A DNA stretch of 54,975 nucleotides from an uncultured Eubacteriales bacterium (GCA_900552475.1 USAC01000004.1:1-54975), one strand, 5' to 3'. Positions 17,917-27,558 are shown, counted from the stretch's first letter. Numbers and translations are program-made. The notes: generated by a model not told the origin, from the sequence alone.

Positions 17917-19259
17917 GCGAGGAGAAAAGAGTGCAGGGCGCGCGGGACATCGCGCTCGACGCGCTGATGCAGGTCGAGCGCGCGAACGCGTGGTCGGACG
18001 AGGGGCTGCGCCGCGGCATTACGCGCGGTGGGCTCGACAGCCGGGACGCGGCGCTCGCGGCGCGCATCGCCTATGGCGTGATGCAGAACCGCATGCTGCT
18101 CGATTTCTATATCGGCTGCTGGTGCAGCCAGAAGGTGGCGCGGCTCGAGCCGGTCATCCGCAATATCCTGCGCGTGGGCGCGTACCAGATCCTGTTTCTG
18201 GATAAGGTGCCGCAGCACGCGGCGGTCAGCGAGGCCGTCGAGATGACCCGGCAGCACGGGCGGCCGAAGGCCGCGGGCATGGTGAACGCCATCCTGCGCC
18301 GCATCGGCGCAAACCGCGAACACATGCCGGAGCTGCCGCATGAGTCGCCGGAGGAATACCTCTCCGTGCGCTACAGCCACCCGCGCTGGCTCGTGCGGCG
18401 GCTTCTGGAGCTGCTGGGGCCGGAGGAGGCGGAGGAGTACCTGCGCCTTGACAACGAGCCGGTGCCGACGTGCATCCAGACGAATTTTCTGAAAACGGAC
18501 GCTCCGCATCTTGAGCGTGAGCTGCGGGGTGCGGGGCTGAACGTGCAGGCGCACCCGTGGCTTGCCGGGTGCTTCCTCGTGACGGGGACGGGCGATCTCG
18601 AAAAGCTCCCCGCCTTCCGCGAGGGACGCTTCATGGTGCAGGACGCGGCGGCGCGGCTTGTCTCGCTTGTCGCCGCGCCGGGGGTGCGCAGCCGCGTGCT
18701 CGACGTGTGCGCCGCCCCGGGCGGCAAGTCCTTCGCCCTCGCGATCGACATGCAGGACGGCGGCGAGATCCTCTCGTGCGACGTCTATCCGCATAAGCTC
18801 AGGCTCATCGAGAGCGGGGCGCAGCGGCTCGGCATCGGGAGCGTGCGCGCGCTGCTCGCCGACGCGCGTGAGCACCACGCAGCGTGGGACCGGCAGGCCG
18901 ATCTCGTCGTGGCGGACGTTCCGTGCTCGGGACTGGGGATCATCCGCAAGAAGCCGGATATCCGCTATAAAAATCCCAGGGAGCTGGCGCAGCTGCCCGC
19001 GCTGCAGCGCAGCATCCTCGAAAATGCCGCGGGCTATGTGCGGCCCGGCGGAACGCTCGTCTACTCGACGTGTACGATCCTGCCGGAGGAAAATCAGGAC
19101 GTGACGGCGGATTTCCTGCGCGCGCACCCGGACTTTGCGCTCGAGCGCTTCACGCTGCCGCAGCCGATTGGCCCGCGCGCGGGCCAGCTGACGCTCTGGC
19201 CGCAGCGCTTCGGCACGGACGGGTTTTACATCTGCCGCATGCACAGAAATGAGGCCTGA
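17913..19259 (+). CDS. rsmB: 16S rRNA m5C967 methyltransferase RsmB
   Basis: A 448-residue protein: an N-terminal NusB-like RNA-binding domain (ARDIALDALMQVER, VGAYQILFLDKVPQHAAVSE) and a C-terminal SAM-dependent methyltransferase with the SAM loop DVCAAPGGKSF (~266), the catalytic PCSG Cys (~336, DVPCSGLGIIRKKPDI) and a second Cys in YSTCTI. It lies in the usual position after fmt. Confidence 0.95.
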   Translation: MSEEKRVQGARDIALDALMQVERANAWSDEGLRRGITRGGLDSRDAALAARIAYGVMQNRMLLDFYIGCWCSQKVARLEPVIRNILRVGAYQILFLDKVPQHAAVSEAVEMTRQHGRPKAAGMVNAILRRIGANREHMPELPHESPEEYLSVRYSHPRWLVRRLLELLGPEEAEEYLRLDNEPVPTCIQTNFLKTDAPHLERELRGAGLNVQAHPWLAGCFLVTGTGDLEKLPAFREGRFMVQDAAARLVSLVAAPGVRSRVLDVCAAPGGKSFALAIDMQDGGEILSCDVYPHKLRLIESGAQRLGIGSVRALLADAREHHAAWDRQADLVVADVPCSGLGIIRKKPDIRYKNPRELAQLPALQRSILENAAGYVRPGGTLVYSTCTILPEENQDVTADFLRAHPDFALERFTLPQPIGPRAGQLTLWPQRFGTDGFYICRMHRNEA

Positions 19260-19262
19260 TAT

Positions 19263-20303
19263 ATGACCGACATCAAATCCATGACGCAGGAGGAGCTGGG
19301 CAGCTTTCTCAAGAGTCTCGGCCAGCCCGCCTTCCGGGCCAAGCAGGTGTTTACCTGGCTGCACCGGGGGGTGACCTCCTTCGACGAGATGACGAATCTC
19401 CCAAAGACCCTGCGCGAGCAGCTCGCGCAGACCTGTCACATCACGGCGCCCTTTGTCGCCCGGCGGCAGGAGTCGAAGCTCGACGGGACGATCAAATACC
19501 TCTGGGAGCTGGCCGACGGGAGCTGCATCGAGACGGTTCTCATGCAGTATCACCACGGAAACACCGTCTGCATCTCCTCGCAGGTGGGCTGCCGCATGGG
19601 CTGCGCCTTCTGCGCGAGCACCATCGCCGGCAAGGTGCGCGACCTGACCGCCTCGGAGATGCTCGATCAGGTGCTCTTTACGCAGCTCGATTCCGGGCGC
19701 GAGATCTCCAACATCGTGCTCATGGGCATCGGCGAGCCGCTCGATAACCGCGACAACGTCCGCCGCTTTCTTGAGCTGGTGAACCACCCGGACGGGCTGC
19801 ACATCGGCATGCGGCACATCAGCCTTTCCACCTGCGGCATCGTGCCGGGGATCGAGTGGCTGGCCGAGCAGGACCTGCAGCTGACGCTGTCGGTCTCACT
19901 CCACGCGCCGGACAGCGAAACGCGATCGCGCATCATGCCGGTGAACCGCGCCTATGACGTCGAGGAGCTGTATGCCGCCTGTCACCGGTATTTCAAAAAG
20001 ACCGGGCGGCGCATCTCCTTTGAATACGCCATGATCGACGGGGTGAACGACCACGACTGGCAGGCAGACCTCATCGCGCAGAAGCTGCGCGGGATGCCGG
20101 GGCATGTCAATCTGATCCCCCTCAACGACGTGGCGGAGAGCCCATTTAAGCCCAGCCGCCGCGTGGCCGCGTTTCAGAAGCGGCTCGAGTCGCACGGCGT
20201 GACCGCGACGGTGCGGCGCAGTCTGGGCGGCGATATTGACGCATCCTGCGGCCAGCTGCGCCGCAAGGTCATGCAGGAAAGGGAGGGGGAAGCCCGATCA
20301 TGA
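19263..20303 (+). CDS. rlmN: 23S rRNA/tRNA m2A methyltransferase RlmN
   Basis: A 346-residue radical-SAM methyltransferase for A2503 of 23S rRNA and A37 of some tRNAs. The Fe-S motif CxxxCxxC is in GCRMGCAFCAST (~109). Other RlmN marks are the N-terminal LGQPAFRAKQVFTWLH, MGIGEPLDN, and the C-terminal Cys in DIDASCGQL. It overlaps the phosphatase gene by four bases. Confidence 0.97.
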   Translation: MTDIKSMTQEELGSFLKSLGQPAFRAKQVFTWLHRGVTSFDEMTNLPKTLREQLAQTCHITAPFVARRQESKLDGTIKYLWELADGSCIETVLMQYHHGNTVCISSQVGCRMGCAFCASTIAGKVRDLTASEMLDQVLFTQLDSGREISNIVLMGIGEPLDNRDNVRRFLELVNHPDGLHIGMRHISLSTCGIVPGIEWLAEQDLQLTLSVSLHAPDSETRSRIMPVNRAYDVEELYAACHRYFKKTGRRISFEYAMIDGVNDHDWQADLIAQKLRGMPGHVNLIPLNDVAESPFKPSRRVAAFQKRLESHGVTATVRRSLGGDIDASCGQLRRKVMQEREGEARS

Positions 20304-21031
20304 GAGTTTGGAGCATCACGGACACCGGCCTTGTGCGCAAGGAGAATCAGGACGCATACTTCGTCGAGGAGATGGCGGACTGTCTTGTGGCGGCCGTGTG
20401 CGACGGAATGGGCGGCCCCGGCGGGGGCCGTGAGGCGAGCGCCATCGCCGTGCAGACGATGCGAACGGAGCTGCCGAAGGCGCTGCACCCCGGCATGAGC
20501 GCGCAGCAGCTCGGGCAGGCGTTCGGCTACTGTGCGGGTATGGCCAACGACGCCATCCGCGCCCGCGCGGCGCAGGAGCCGGCGCTGCTGCACATGGGGA
20601 CGACGCTTGTCGCCGCCGCGGCGCGGCCGGAGCTGGCCGTCGTCACGAACATCGGCGACAGCCGCGCCTATCTCATAAGCCGCGAGGGGATCCGGCAGAT
20701 CAGCAAGGACCATTCCCTCGTGGAAAATATGGTCGACCACGGGGAGCTCACGCCGCAGCAGGCGCGAAAGCACCCCAGCCGAAATCTCATCACCCGGGCC
20801 CTCGGCCCGGAGGCCGCCGTGCAGGCAGACACCTTCCCGGTGCAGTGGAAGCAGGGGGACTTTCTCCTTCTCTGCTCGGACGGGCTGGTGAACACGGTCA
20901 CGGATCAGGAAATCCTCTTCGAGGTGATCCACGGCGGGGCGCTCGAGGAGTGCCTGCAGCGGCTGCTTGCCCTGAGCAGGCAGCGCGGCGCGCCGGACAA
21001 TGTCACCGCCATTCTACTCATGAACATCTGA
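20300..21031 (+). CDS. stp: PP2C-type Ser/Thr phosphatase (Stp/PrpC)
   Basis: A 243-residue phosphatase that opposes the PASTA kinase encoded next. PP2C motifs: ENQDAYF, VCDGMGGPGGG, NIGDSRAYL, LCSDGLVNTV and GAPDNVTAI, with all metal-binding Asp present. The gene is coupled to rlmN (ATGA overlap) and lies 13 bases from prkC, the standard Firmicutes arrangement. Confidence 0.97.
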   Translation: MRVWSITDTGLVRKENQDAYFVEEMADCLVAAVCDGMGGPGGGREASAIAVQTMRTELPKALHPGMSAQQLGQAFGYCAGMANDAIRARAAQEPALLHMGTTLVAAAARPELAVVTNIGDSRAYLISREGIRQISKDHSLVENMVDHGELTPQQARKHPSRNLITRALGPEAAVQADTFPVQWKQGDFLLLCSDGLVNTVTDQEILFEVIHGGALEECLQRLLALSRQRGAPDNVTAILLMNI

Positions 21032-21044
21032 AGGAGAATAAACT

Positions 21045-22997
21045 ATGGATCAATACATCGGTAAAATGCTCGATAATCGCTATGAGATCCTGGAGCTGAT
21101 CGGCAGCGGCGGCATGGCCAACGTCTACAAGGCGAAGTGTCACCGGCTGAACCGTCTCGTGGCGATCAAGATTCTCAAGAACGAACTGGCGGACAACACG
21201 GAGTTCCGCCGCCGCTTCCGCGACGAGTCGCGCGCCGTTGCCCAGCTCTCCCATGCGAACATCGTCTCGGTCTATGACGTCTCCACCTCGGGTGACACGG
21301 AGTATATCGTCATGGAGCTGATCGACGGGATCACCCTCAAGCAGTATATGGAGCGCCGCGGCCGCATGGACTGGCGCGAGGCGATGCACTTCATCACCCA
21401 GATCATGCGCGCGCTCTCCCACGCGCACAGCCGCGGCATCATCCACCGCGACATCAAGCCCCAGAACATCATGGTGCTGCGCGACGGGAGCGTGAAGGTC
21501 GCGGACTTCGGCATCGCGTGCCTGGAAAACGAGGGGCAGACCCTCACGCAGGAGGCGCTCGGATCGGTGCACTACATCTCCCCCGAGCAGGCGCGGGGCG
21601 ACCGGATCGACGCGCGCTCCGACATCTACTCCGCGGGCGTGGTGCTCTATGAGATGCTGACGGGGCACCTGCCCTTCGAGGGGGACTCCGCCGTCTCCGT
21701 TGCCATCCAGCACCTGAGTTCCGTGCCGCTGCCCCCGCGCGACATCAACCCCGACATCCCCGAGGCGCTGGAGCTGATCTGCATGAAGGCCATGAGCCCG
21801 AACGCCGACAAGCGCTATCCAACCGCCGACGCCATGCTCGAGGATCTCGAGCGCTTCCGCAAGGATCCGGACGTCGACCTCGACTATATCCGCGCTGACC
21901 TCTGCGAGGCGGCCGACAGCGAGCCGACCCAGCCCATCTCCGTGGCGGAGGTGACAGCGGCGCACGGGCTGAAAAAGGCCGCGGCCGCCGGGAAGGCGAA
22001 GAGCGCCGCCGACGAGGAGACGGAAGAGAAGAAATCCGAGAAAAAGAAGATGGCCATCATCATCGGGGTCTTTGCCGCGGTGCTGCTGATCGCGTTTCTC
22101 ATCTTCCAGGTCGTCGGGAGCATCAACAAGAACCCCGGCACCGAGAGCCACACCGTGCCCGGCGTACTGGGCTACACCGTGGAGCAGGCCGAGCAGCTCG
22201 ACGGCGTGAAGGATGTCTTCACGATCGAGGTCATCGGCACCCGCGCCGACAGCAAGTACCAGCCCGGCCAGATCGTCGAGCAGGATCCCTCCGCAGGCCG
22301 CACGCGCAAGGGCAATCTCGTCATCCGCGTCTATGTCTGCGCCGAGGAGGAAAAATACATGATGCCGGATGTCCGGAACCTGACGCTGCAGGAGGCGAAG
22401 CTCGAGCTGAACAACATGAACCTCAGCCTGCAGATTGAGACGTCCGAGGAATTCAGCGATACCGTGGCCGAGGGGAGTGTCATCTCTACCTCGCCCGCCG
22501 TCGGCAGCGAGATCAAGAAGGGCAACACCGTGATTCTCACCGTCAGCAAGGGCCCGGAGCAGAAGAATGTGACTGTCCCGTCCTTCCTCACCATGACGGA
22601 GGAGAACGCCGCGCAGCAGGCGAATAATCTCGGTCTGACCGTAGGTCAGATGAAGTATGTCCACAACAGCGCGCCCGCAGGGCAGGTCATCGGCCAGTCC
22701 ATCGCCAACGGCACGACCGTGGCCAGCGGGACGGAGATCACCTTCACCGTCAGTAAGGGGGCTGAGCCGACGGACACGACCGTCAGCAAGGACGTCTCGT
22801 TCATCGTTCCGAACGATCTCCCGTCCGACACCACGATCGAGGTGACGTTCTATCAGGACGGCAAGGCCGTCGGCTCGAAGTCAATCAGCACCGATGACGA
22901 CAGCGTGAGCTTTACCTTCACCGGCACGAGCGGCACGACCGCGCACGTCGAGGCGCACTTCGGCGACAAGACGTCCTCGAAGGAGATCACCTTTTGA
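21045..22997 (+). CDS. prkC: PASTA-domain Ser/Thr protein kinase (PrkC/PknB)
   Basis: A 650-residue membrane kinase that senses muropeptides or lipid II. The kinase domain (1-270) has GSGGMANVYKA, AIKILK, HRDIKPQN (~135) and DFGIA with an activation loop TLTQEALGSVHYISPEQ. A Lys/Glu-rich juxtamembrane part leads to one transmembrane helix (~337-356, MAIIIGVFAAVLLIAFLIFQ). Three extracellular PASTA repeats follow, then a small beta-rich C-terminal domain (~585-650, VSFIVPNDLPSDTTIEV) rather than a fourth PASTA. Confidence 0.97.
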   Translation: MDQYIGKMLDNRYEILELIGSGGMANVYKAKCHRLNRLVAIKILKNELADNTEFRRRFRDESRAVAQLSHANIVSVYDVSTSGDTEYIVMELIDGITLKQYMERRGRMDWREAMHFITQIMRALSHAHSRGIIHRDIKPQNIMVLRDGSVKVADFGIACLENEGQTLTQEALGSVHYISPEQARGDRIDARSDIYSAGVVLYEMLTGHLPFEGDSAVSVAIQHLSSVPLPPRDINPDIPEALELICMKAMSPNADKRYPTADAMLEDLERFRKDPDVDLDYIRADLCEAADSEPTQPISVAEVTAAHGLKKAAAAGKAKSAADEETEEKKSEKKKMAIIIGVFAAVLLIAFLIFQVVGSINKNPGTESHTVPGVLGYTVEQAEQLDGVKDVFTIEVIGTRADSKYQPGQIVEQDPSAGRTRKGNLVIRVYVCAEEEKYMMPDVRNLTLQEAKLELNNMNLSLQIETSEEFSDTVAEGSVISTSPAVGSEIKKGNTVILTVSKGPEQKNVTVPSFLTMTEENAAQQANNLGLTVGQMKYVHNSAPAGQVIGQSIANGTTVASGTEITFTVSKGAEPTDTTVSKDVSFIVPNDLPSDTTIEVTFYQDGKAVGSKSISTDDDSVSFTFTGTSGTTAHVEAHFGDKTSSKEITF

Positions 22998-23875
22998 GCA
23001 CGGGACGCATTGAAAAGGCCCTGAGCGGGTTCTATTACGTCAATGTCGGCGGGGTGCTCCGCACCTGCCGCGCCCGCGGGAAGTTCCGCCGCGCGGGGAT
23101 GAGCCCCCTCGTGGGCGACTGGGTCGAGGTGCTGGAGCTGGACAGCGGCGAGGGCATGGTCGAGAAGATTCTCGAACGGAAAAACGTCTTTTTCCGTCCC
23201 GCCGCCGCGAACATCGACCAGCTGGTGATCTTTGCCTCCGCCGCCATCCCGGTGACGGATCCGTACCTGATCGACCGCGTGAGCGCCATCGCGCGGCTCA
23301 AGGGCTGCGAGGTGCTTGTGTGTCTGAACAAGTGCGACCTCGACCCGGCGGAGGAGCTGTATGACATCTACCGCCGCTCGGCGATCCCGGTGCTGCGCAT
23401 CAGCGCGGAGACGGGCGAGGGGCTGGACGGGCTGCGCGCGGCCATCCACGGCAGGCTCAGCGCCTTCACCGGCAACTCCGGTGTGGGCAAGTCGAGCGTG
23501 CTCAACGCGCTCGACCCGGCGCTGGCGCTGCCCGTCGGCGAGGTGAGCAAGGCGCTCGGCCGCGGGCGGCACACGACGCGTCACGTCGAGCTGTTCTCCC
23601 TCGGGGAGGACACCTATGTGATCGACACGCCGGGCTTTTCCTCGTTCGACACGCAGGAGCTGGATCTCGAGCTCAAGGCGCACCTGCCGGAGACGTTTCC
23701 GGAGTTTGCCCCGTATGTGGACGACTGCCGCTTTGTCGGCTGCAGCCACACGAAGGAAAAGGGCTGCGCCGTGCTGCAGGCGCTGCGCGAGGGGAAATTC
23801 CCCAAGAGCCGCCACGAGAGCTATGTGCGGCTGTATAACGAGCTGAAGGACCTGCGCGAGTGGGATAAAAAGTGA
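22994..23875 (+). CDS. rsgA: Ribosome small-subunit GTPase RsgA
   Basis: A 293-residue circularly permuted GTPase for late 30S maturation. An OB domain comes first (residues 1-65), then G4 NKCD (~113), the P-loop GNSGVGKSSVLN (~160), G3 DTPGF (~211) and a zinc knuckle CRFVGCSHTKEKGC (~245). The start is TTG at 22994 overlapping the prkC stop (TTGA), a coupled arrangement. It ends the cluster; rpe and thiN, often next in relatives, are missing. Confidence 0.95.
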   Translation: MSTGRIEKALSGFYYVNVGGVLRTCRARGKFRRAGMSPLVGDWVEVLELDSGEGMVEKILERKNVFFRPAAANIDQLVIFASAAIPVTDPYLIDRVSAIARLKGCEVLVCLNKCDLDPAEELYDIYRRSAIPVLRISAETGEGLDGLRAAIHGRLSAFTGNSGVGKSSVLNALDPALALPVGEVSKALGRGRHTTRHVELFSLGEDTYVIDTPGFSSFDTQELDLELKAHLPETFPEFAPYVDDCRFVGCSHTKEKGCAVLQALREGKFPKSRHESYVRLYNELKDLREWDKK

Positions 23876-23925
23876 AAAATCACCCCGCACCGGAGAAATT
23901 TTGCCCGGCGCGGGGTGATTTTTTG
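23876..23925 (+). terminator. Terminator after rsgA
   Basis: A 13-bp perfect stem (23876-23888 with 23910-23922) flanked by A and T tracts immediately after the rsgA stop. The A tract on the left arm could make it work in both directions. Confidence 0.9.
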
Positions 23926-23961
23926 TTTCGGGATGCCTTCTGCCGTAATCCCGCGGCAGAA

Positions 23962-23995
23962 CAAAACAGGGGAGCGGACACCCGTCCGCTCCCCT
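23962..23995 (-). terminator. Terminator of the sensor kinase operon
   Basis: An 11-bp stem (23968-23978 with 23985-23995) followed on the minus strand by GTTTTGTT, just beyond the histidine kinase stop. Confidence 0.75.
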
Positions 23996-24003
23996 GCAGT
24001 GCT

Positions 24004-25512
24004 CTATTTGCTGCTCTCCGCCGCGGGCGGGAAGGTCAGATGCGCCTTGAAAAGATCGCCGTCGATGACGATTTCAAACAGTCCCTTCTGCAGCTGCGTC
24101 AGGCTCTGCGCAATCGAGAGCCCCAGACCGCTGCCCTCCGTCGAGCGCGACGCGTCGCCGCGGACGAAGCGCTCCGTCAGCTCCTGCCCGGAGATGTTGA
24201 GCGGATAGCGCGAGATGTTCTTGACCGTGAGATGCACCATCCCGCCCGCCTCGGCCGTCGTGAGATAGACGCGCGTGCCGGAGAGGGCGTATTTGCAGAT
24301 GTTCCCCATGAGGTTATCGAGCACGCGCCACAGAAGCCGCCCGTCGGCCTGAATGACGGGTGAATCCTCGCAGAAGTCCATGACCGGCTCGAGCGCGCAC
24401 TCTGCGAGCCGCGGCGCGTATTCGCCGACCACCTGCCCGAGCAGCAGGTGCAGGTCCGTCGGCTCGAGCACGACGGGGATGTTCCCCGTCGCGGCCTTCG
24501 ACGCCTCGACGAGATCCTCCGTCAGCTTCTTCAGCCGCTGCGACTGCCGGTCGAGCACGGCGACGTACTCGCGCGCGGGCCCCTCCGGGAGAGGTTCCTT
24601 TTTCAGCAGGTCGACGTAGTTTACGATGGAGGTGATGGGCGTTTTGATGTCGTGGGAGACGTTCGTGATGAGCTCTGTTTTCAGGTGCTCGGATTTCATC
24701 CGCTCCTCGACGGCGCGCTGCACCCCGGCACCGACGCTCCCGAGGTGGTCGGCGTGGGCGCGCAGATCCGGCAGCGCCCAGCGCGAGAGCGCGGGCGAAC
24801 CGGCATAGTCGCCGCGGGCGAGCTTTTCGCCCGCCTCCTGCAGCCGCCGCAGATCGAGCGCCAGCAGCAGCGCCGCGAGGATGACCGCGCCGTTGACGAG
24901 CAGCACGATGAGCAGGAGCATCCCGTCGCCGCTGTAGCTCACGGCCCAGAGGTTTACGATCAGCACCGCGCCCAGCACGAGCGCCGTCCGCCACACGAGG
25001 GGAAGGCCGCGTACCAGCTGCCGCATACCGCACCAGAGAGAGCGCGCGGCGCGGCCCGTGACGCGCACGGTGCGCCAGATGAGCGTGTTGCGCCACAGGT
25101 CACCGGCCTTACAGCGGGCGGCAAAGCTCACGGCGAACAGCGCAGTCACGCACAGGAGCGCTGCCCAGTAAACGATCGACGAGAGCCAGTAGAGCCCGAC
25201 CGTGGCCCAGCTCGCCTCCATCCACATGCACAGCGGCACCAGAAACAGCACGTCCAGCGGGATCCGGTCGAGCCACGTCAGATAGATGCCCTCGTGCTCC
25301 GCCCAGTGCCCCGCCGACGAGAGCGAGAATACCAGGCAGACAAGACACCCCGCCGCGCAGACGGCAATGAACAGGACTCTTCCGCCGACCTCGTCGCCCG
25401 GCATGTAGTTCGAGAAAAGCTGCGCGGTCCGCAGCAGCGCCAGAAAACCCAGCAGGACAAACAGCACAAGGGCGGTCAGCTTCGCCCAGAGCTTATCGCG
25501 CAGCACCCTCAT
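24004..25512 (-). CDS. Sensor histidine kinase
   Basis: A 502-residue membrane kinase. The first ~220 residues are hydrophobic, with several transmembrane segments and almost no extracellular domain, as in intramembrane-sensing kinases. The H-box is ELITNVSHDIKTPITSIVNY (~287); the N-box DNLMGNICKYA, F-box RFVRGDASR and G-box GSGLGLSIA are present. The gene overlaps the response regulator gene by four bases. The signal is unknown; the upstream glycosyltransferase in the same operon suggests a cell-surface or antimicrobial stress signal (inference). Confidence 0.93.
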   Translation of the reverse strand: MRVLRDKLWAKLTALVLFVLLGFLALLRTAQLFSNYMPGDEVGGRVLFIAVCAAGCLVCLVFSLSSAGHWAEHEGIYLTWLDRIPLDVLFLVPLCMWMEASWATVGLYWLSSIVYWAALLCVTALFAVSFAARCKAGDLWRNTLIWRTVRVTGRAARSLWCGMRQLVRGLPLVWRTALVLGAVLIVNLWAVSYSGDGMLLLIVLLVNGAVILAALLLALDLRRLQEAGEKLARGDYAGSPALSRWALPDLRAHADHLGSVGAGVQRAVEERMKSEHLKTELITNVSHDIKTPITSIVNYVDLLKKEPLPEGPAREYVAVLDRQSQRLKKLTEDLVEASKAATGNIPVVLEPTDLHLLLGQVVGEYAPRLAECALEPVMDFCEDSPVIQADGRLLWRVLDNLMGNICKYALSGTRVYLTTAEAGGMVHLTVKNISRYPLNISGQELTERFVRGDASRSTEGSGLGLSIAQSLTQLQKGLFEIVIDGDLFKAHLTFPPAAESSK

Positions 25513-26201
25513 CCGTTTGCCGCCTCCACCTTATAGCCCTTGCCCCAGACGACCGTGAGATAGCACGGCTCGGCGGGGTTGATCTCGATTTTCTCGCGGA
25601 TGTGGCGCACATGGACGGCCACGGGGTTGTCAGAGCCCGGCACCTCGCGCCAGACGCGGCGGTAGATCTCCTGCGGGGAGAAGACCTTGCCCGCGTGCTG
25701 CATGAGAAACTTCAGAATGTCATACTCGCGCGGGGTGAGCGAGACGGGCTCACCGTCGACGGTGACGCGCTTGGCATCGTCGTCGATCGTGACGGCCCCG
25801 ACGGTGATGGCGCTCGGCGCGGGCTGGCCGCCGCCGAGCTGCAGGTATCGCCGCAGCTGCGAGCGCACGCGCGCCAGCAGCTCCACGGGGTTGAAGGGCT
25901 TGGTGACATAGTCGTCCGCGCCGACGTTGAGCCCGAGCACCTTGTCCGTGTCCTCGGACTTCGCCGTCAGAAGGATGACGGGCAGGTTGTGGTGCTCACG
26001 CAGACGGTTGAGCGCGGTGATGCCGTCCATGCCGGGCATCATCACGTCCAGCAGCGCCAGATGGATGTCCTCGCGGTCGATGACCTCGAGTGCCTCCGCG
26101 CCGTTCCCGGCCTCGAACACGCGGTAGCCCTCGGCGGTGAGGTAGATGCGCAGGGCGGAGACGATGTCTTTTTCATCGTCGCAGACAAGAATATTATACA
26201 T
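25509..26201 (-). CDS. OmpR-family response regulator
   Basis: A 230-residue protein: a receiver domain (acidic pair D8/D9, phospho-acceptor D52 in LLDVMMPGMDG, switch residues LLTAK and Lys in DDYVTKPF) and a winged-helix DNA-binding domain (VSLTPREYDILKFLMQHAGK, VHVRHIREKIE). The pattern is close to VanR-type regulators. It lies 21 bases after the glycosyltransferase with GAAGGAGAAA before the ATG, so it is likely read from the same upstream operator. Confidence 0.95.
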   Translation of the reverse strand: MYNILVCDDEKDIVSALRIYLTAEGYRVFEAGNGAEALEVIDREDIHLALLDVMMPGMDGITALNRLREHHNLPVILLTAKSEDTDKVLGLNVGADDYVTKPFNPVELLARVRSQLRRYLQLGGGQPAPSAITVGAVTIDDDAKRVTVDGEPVSLTPREYDILKFLMQHAGKVFSPQEIYRRVWREVPGSDNPVAVHVRHIREKIEINPAEPCYLTVVWGKGYKVEAANG

Positions 26202-26222
26202 GATTTTCTCCTTCGCAATGGT

Positions 26223-27494
26223 TCAGAATGGCAGCAGCTCCGAGCGGCCGCTGCTGCGCAGTGAGGCGGCGCTGACGCGGTGCTCAATGGGCTTCCACTC
26301 CCCCTTGCTGAACAGTGCAGCCAGCGAGATGGGGAGATAGGTAAACATAAACAGCGGGAACGTGAAGGCATAGAGCACGCGGCGCGCGCGGCCCGTGTGG
26401 ATGTGGCGGCGCTCGGTGACGGTGGTGATCGCGCCGATCACGAAGAGCGTGAGGTACATGCTCAGCAGCATCTGTCCGAGGGACTGCAGCGCGATGAGGA
26501 TGCTCCCGCCCGTCCAGACACCCCAGATGGCGAGCGCCAGATTGCTCGCGATGCTCACCGTCGAGAGAACGAACGCCGGCATGATGGCCATAGACATGTC
26601 AAAGCACGAGAAGTTCCCGCGCAGGACGCCGCCGAGCAGGCGTGTGCCGTAGCGCTGGAAAACCTGCAGATACCCCTTCGACCAGCGCAGGCGCTGCCGC
26701 CACGACTGGCGGAAGGTGGTGGGCTGCTCATCGTAGAGCACGGCGTCGGGGCAGAAGGCGATTTTGCGCCCCTGCAGAATCTCGTGGATGGAGAACTCAA
26801 TGTCCTCGGTCAGCAGGTGGAACGGCCACGGGCCGGTCTCCTCGAGCACGGCGCGGCTGAAGAGAAACCCCGTGCCGGAGACGGCACAGCTCGTCCCGAG
26901 GAGGGAGCGCGCGTGGTTTAAGTACCGGCTCTCGCGCAGGAACCACAGGGCGTAGCCGGCGGAGATCCAGTTGTCGCCGTAGTTCTTGCTGGCGCGGTAG
27001 CTGGTGATGATGTCGTGCCCGGCGGAGAACGTGCGGTTCTTCTGCTCGATATAGTCGGGGGAGAGGAGGTTATCGGCGTCAAAGACGAAGTAGCCATCGT
27101 ATCCGGCCGGGACGTCCCGCGCGATATGGGTGAGGAGCGTCTGGAGGGCGTAGCCCTTACCGACCTGCTGGCGGTTGAAGCGCTCATAGACAACCGCGCC
27201 GCCCTCGCGCGCGATGCGCGCGGTGTCGTCGGTGCAGTTGTCGGCGAGGACATAGACCGTGAGCAGCTCGCGCGGGTATGTCTGGGCGCGCAGGCTCGCG
27301 AGCAGGTCGCCGATGACGGCGGCTTCGTTGCGCGCGCAGATGAGGATGGCATAATGATTGCTCGCCGGGGCGGCCGGGAGCGCGGCGCGGCGGCGCCTGA
27401 GCCACAGCACGGCGGGGATATACAGAAACTGGTAGGCATAGCAGACGAAAAAGACGACTGAGATGATAAAATTGATGGTTTTCAGCGTTTGCAT
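26223..27494 (-). CDS. Membrane-bound family 2 glycosyltransferase
   Basis: A 423-residue protein with an N-terminal transmembrane segment and about four C-terminal ones around a GT2 domain. Motifs: ILICARNEAAVIGDLL, ADNCTDD, FDADN (DxD metal site), TEDIEF and QRLRWSKG (the Q-x-x-RW processivity motif). This matches synthases that polymerise or transfer sugars at the inner face of the membrane, such as poly-GlcNAc- or cellulose-synthase-like enzymes. The product cannot be told. It is the first gene of an operon with the two-component system. Confidence 0.9.
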   Translation of the reverse strand: MQTLKTINFIISVVFFVCYAYQFLYIPAVLWLRRRRAALPAAPASNHYAILICARNEAAVIGDLLASLRAQTYPRELLTVYVLADNCTDDTARIAREGGAVVYERFNRQQVGKGYALQTLLTHIARDVPAGYDGYFVFDADNLLSPDYIEQKNRTFSAGHDIITSYRASKNYGDNWISAGYALWFLRESRYLNHARSLLGTSCAVSGTGFLFSRAVLEETGPWPFHLLTEDIEFSIHEILQGRKIAFCPDAVLYDEQPTTFRQSWRQRLRWSKGYLQVFQRYGTRLLGGVLRGNFSCFDMSMAIMPAFVLSTVSIASNLALAIWGVWTGGSILIALQSLGQMLLSMYLTLFVIGAITTVTERRHIHTGRARRVLYAFTFPLFMFTYLPISLAALFSKGEWKPIEHRVSAASLRSSGRSELLPF

Positions 27495-27520
27495 GGCGTT
27501 CTTCCTTTCTTCCGGAGAGA

Positions 27521-27558
27521 ACGCTCAAGCGTACTAACGCGTTTAGTACACCGAGCGT
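27521..27558 (-). promoter_or_regulatory. Nested palindromic operator upstream of the GT2-TCS operon
   Basis: GTACTAA (27531-27537) and TTAGTAC (27543-27549) form a 7-bp inverted repeat around CGCGT. Outside it ACGCTC (27521-27526) pairs with GAGCGT (27553-27558). The ~38-base dyad lies 27 bases upstream of the glycosyltransferase ATG. The size and symmetry resemble sites for dimeric TetR- or MarR-type repressors, but no such gene is in the window. Confidence 0.6.

Noticed and set aside
17892..19817. 641-residue minus-strand frame opposite rsmB and rlmN
   Set aside because: Shadow of two housekeeping genes; no signals.
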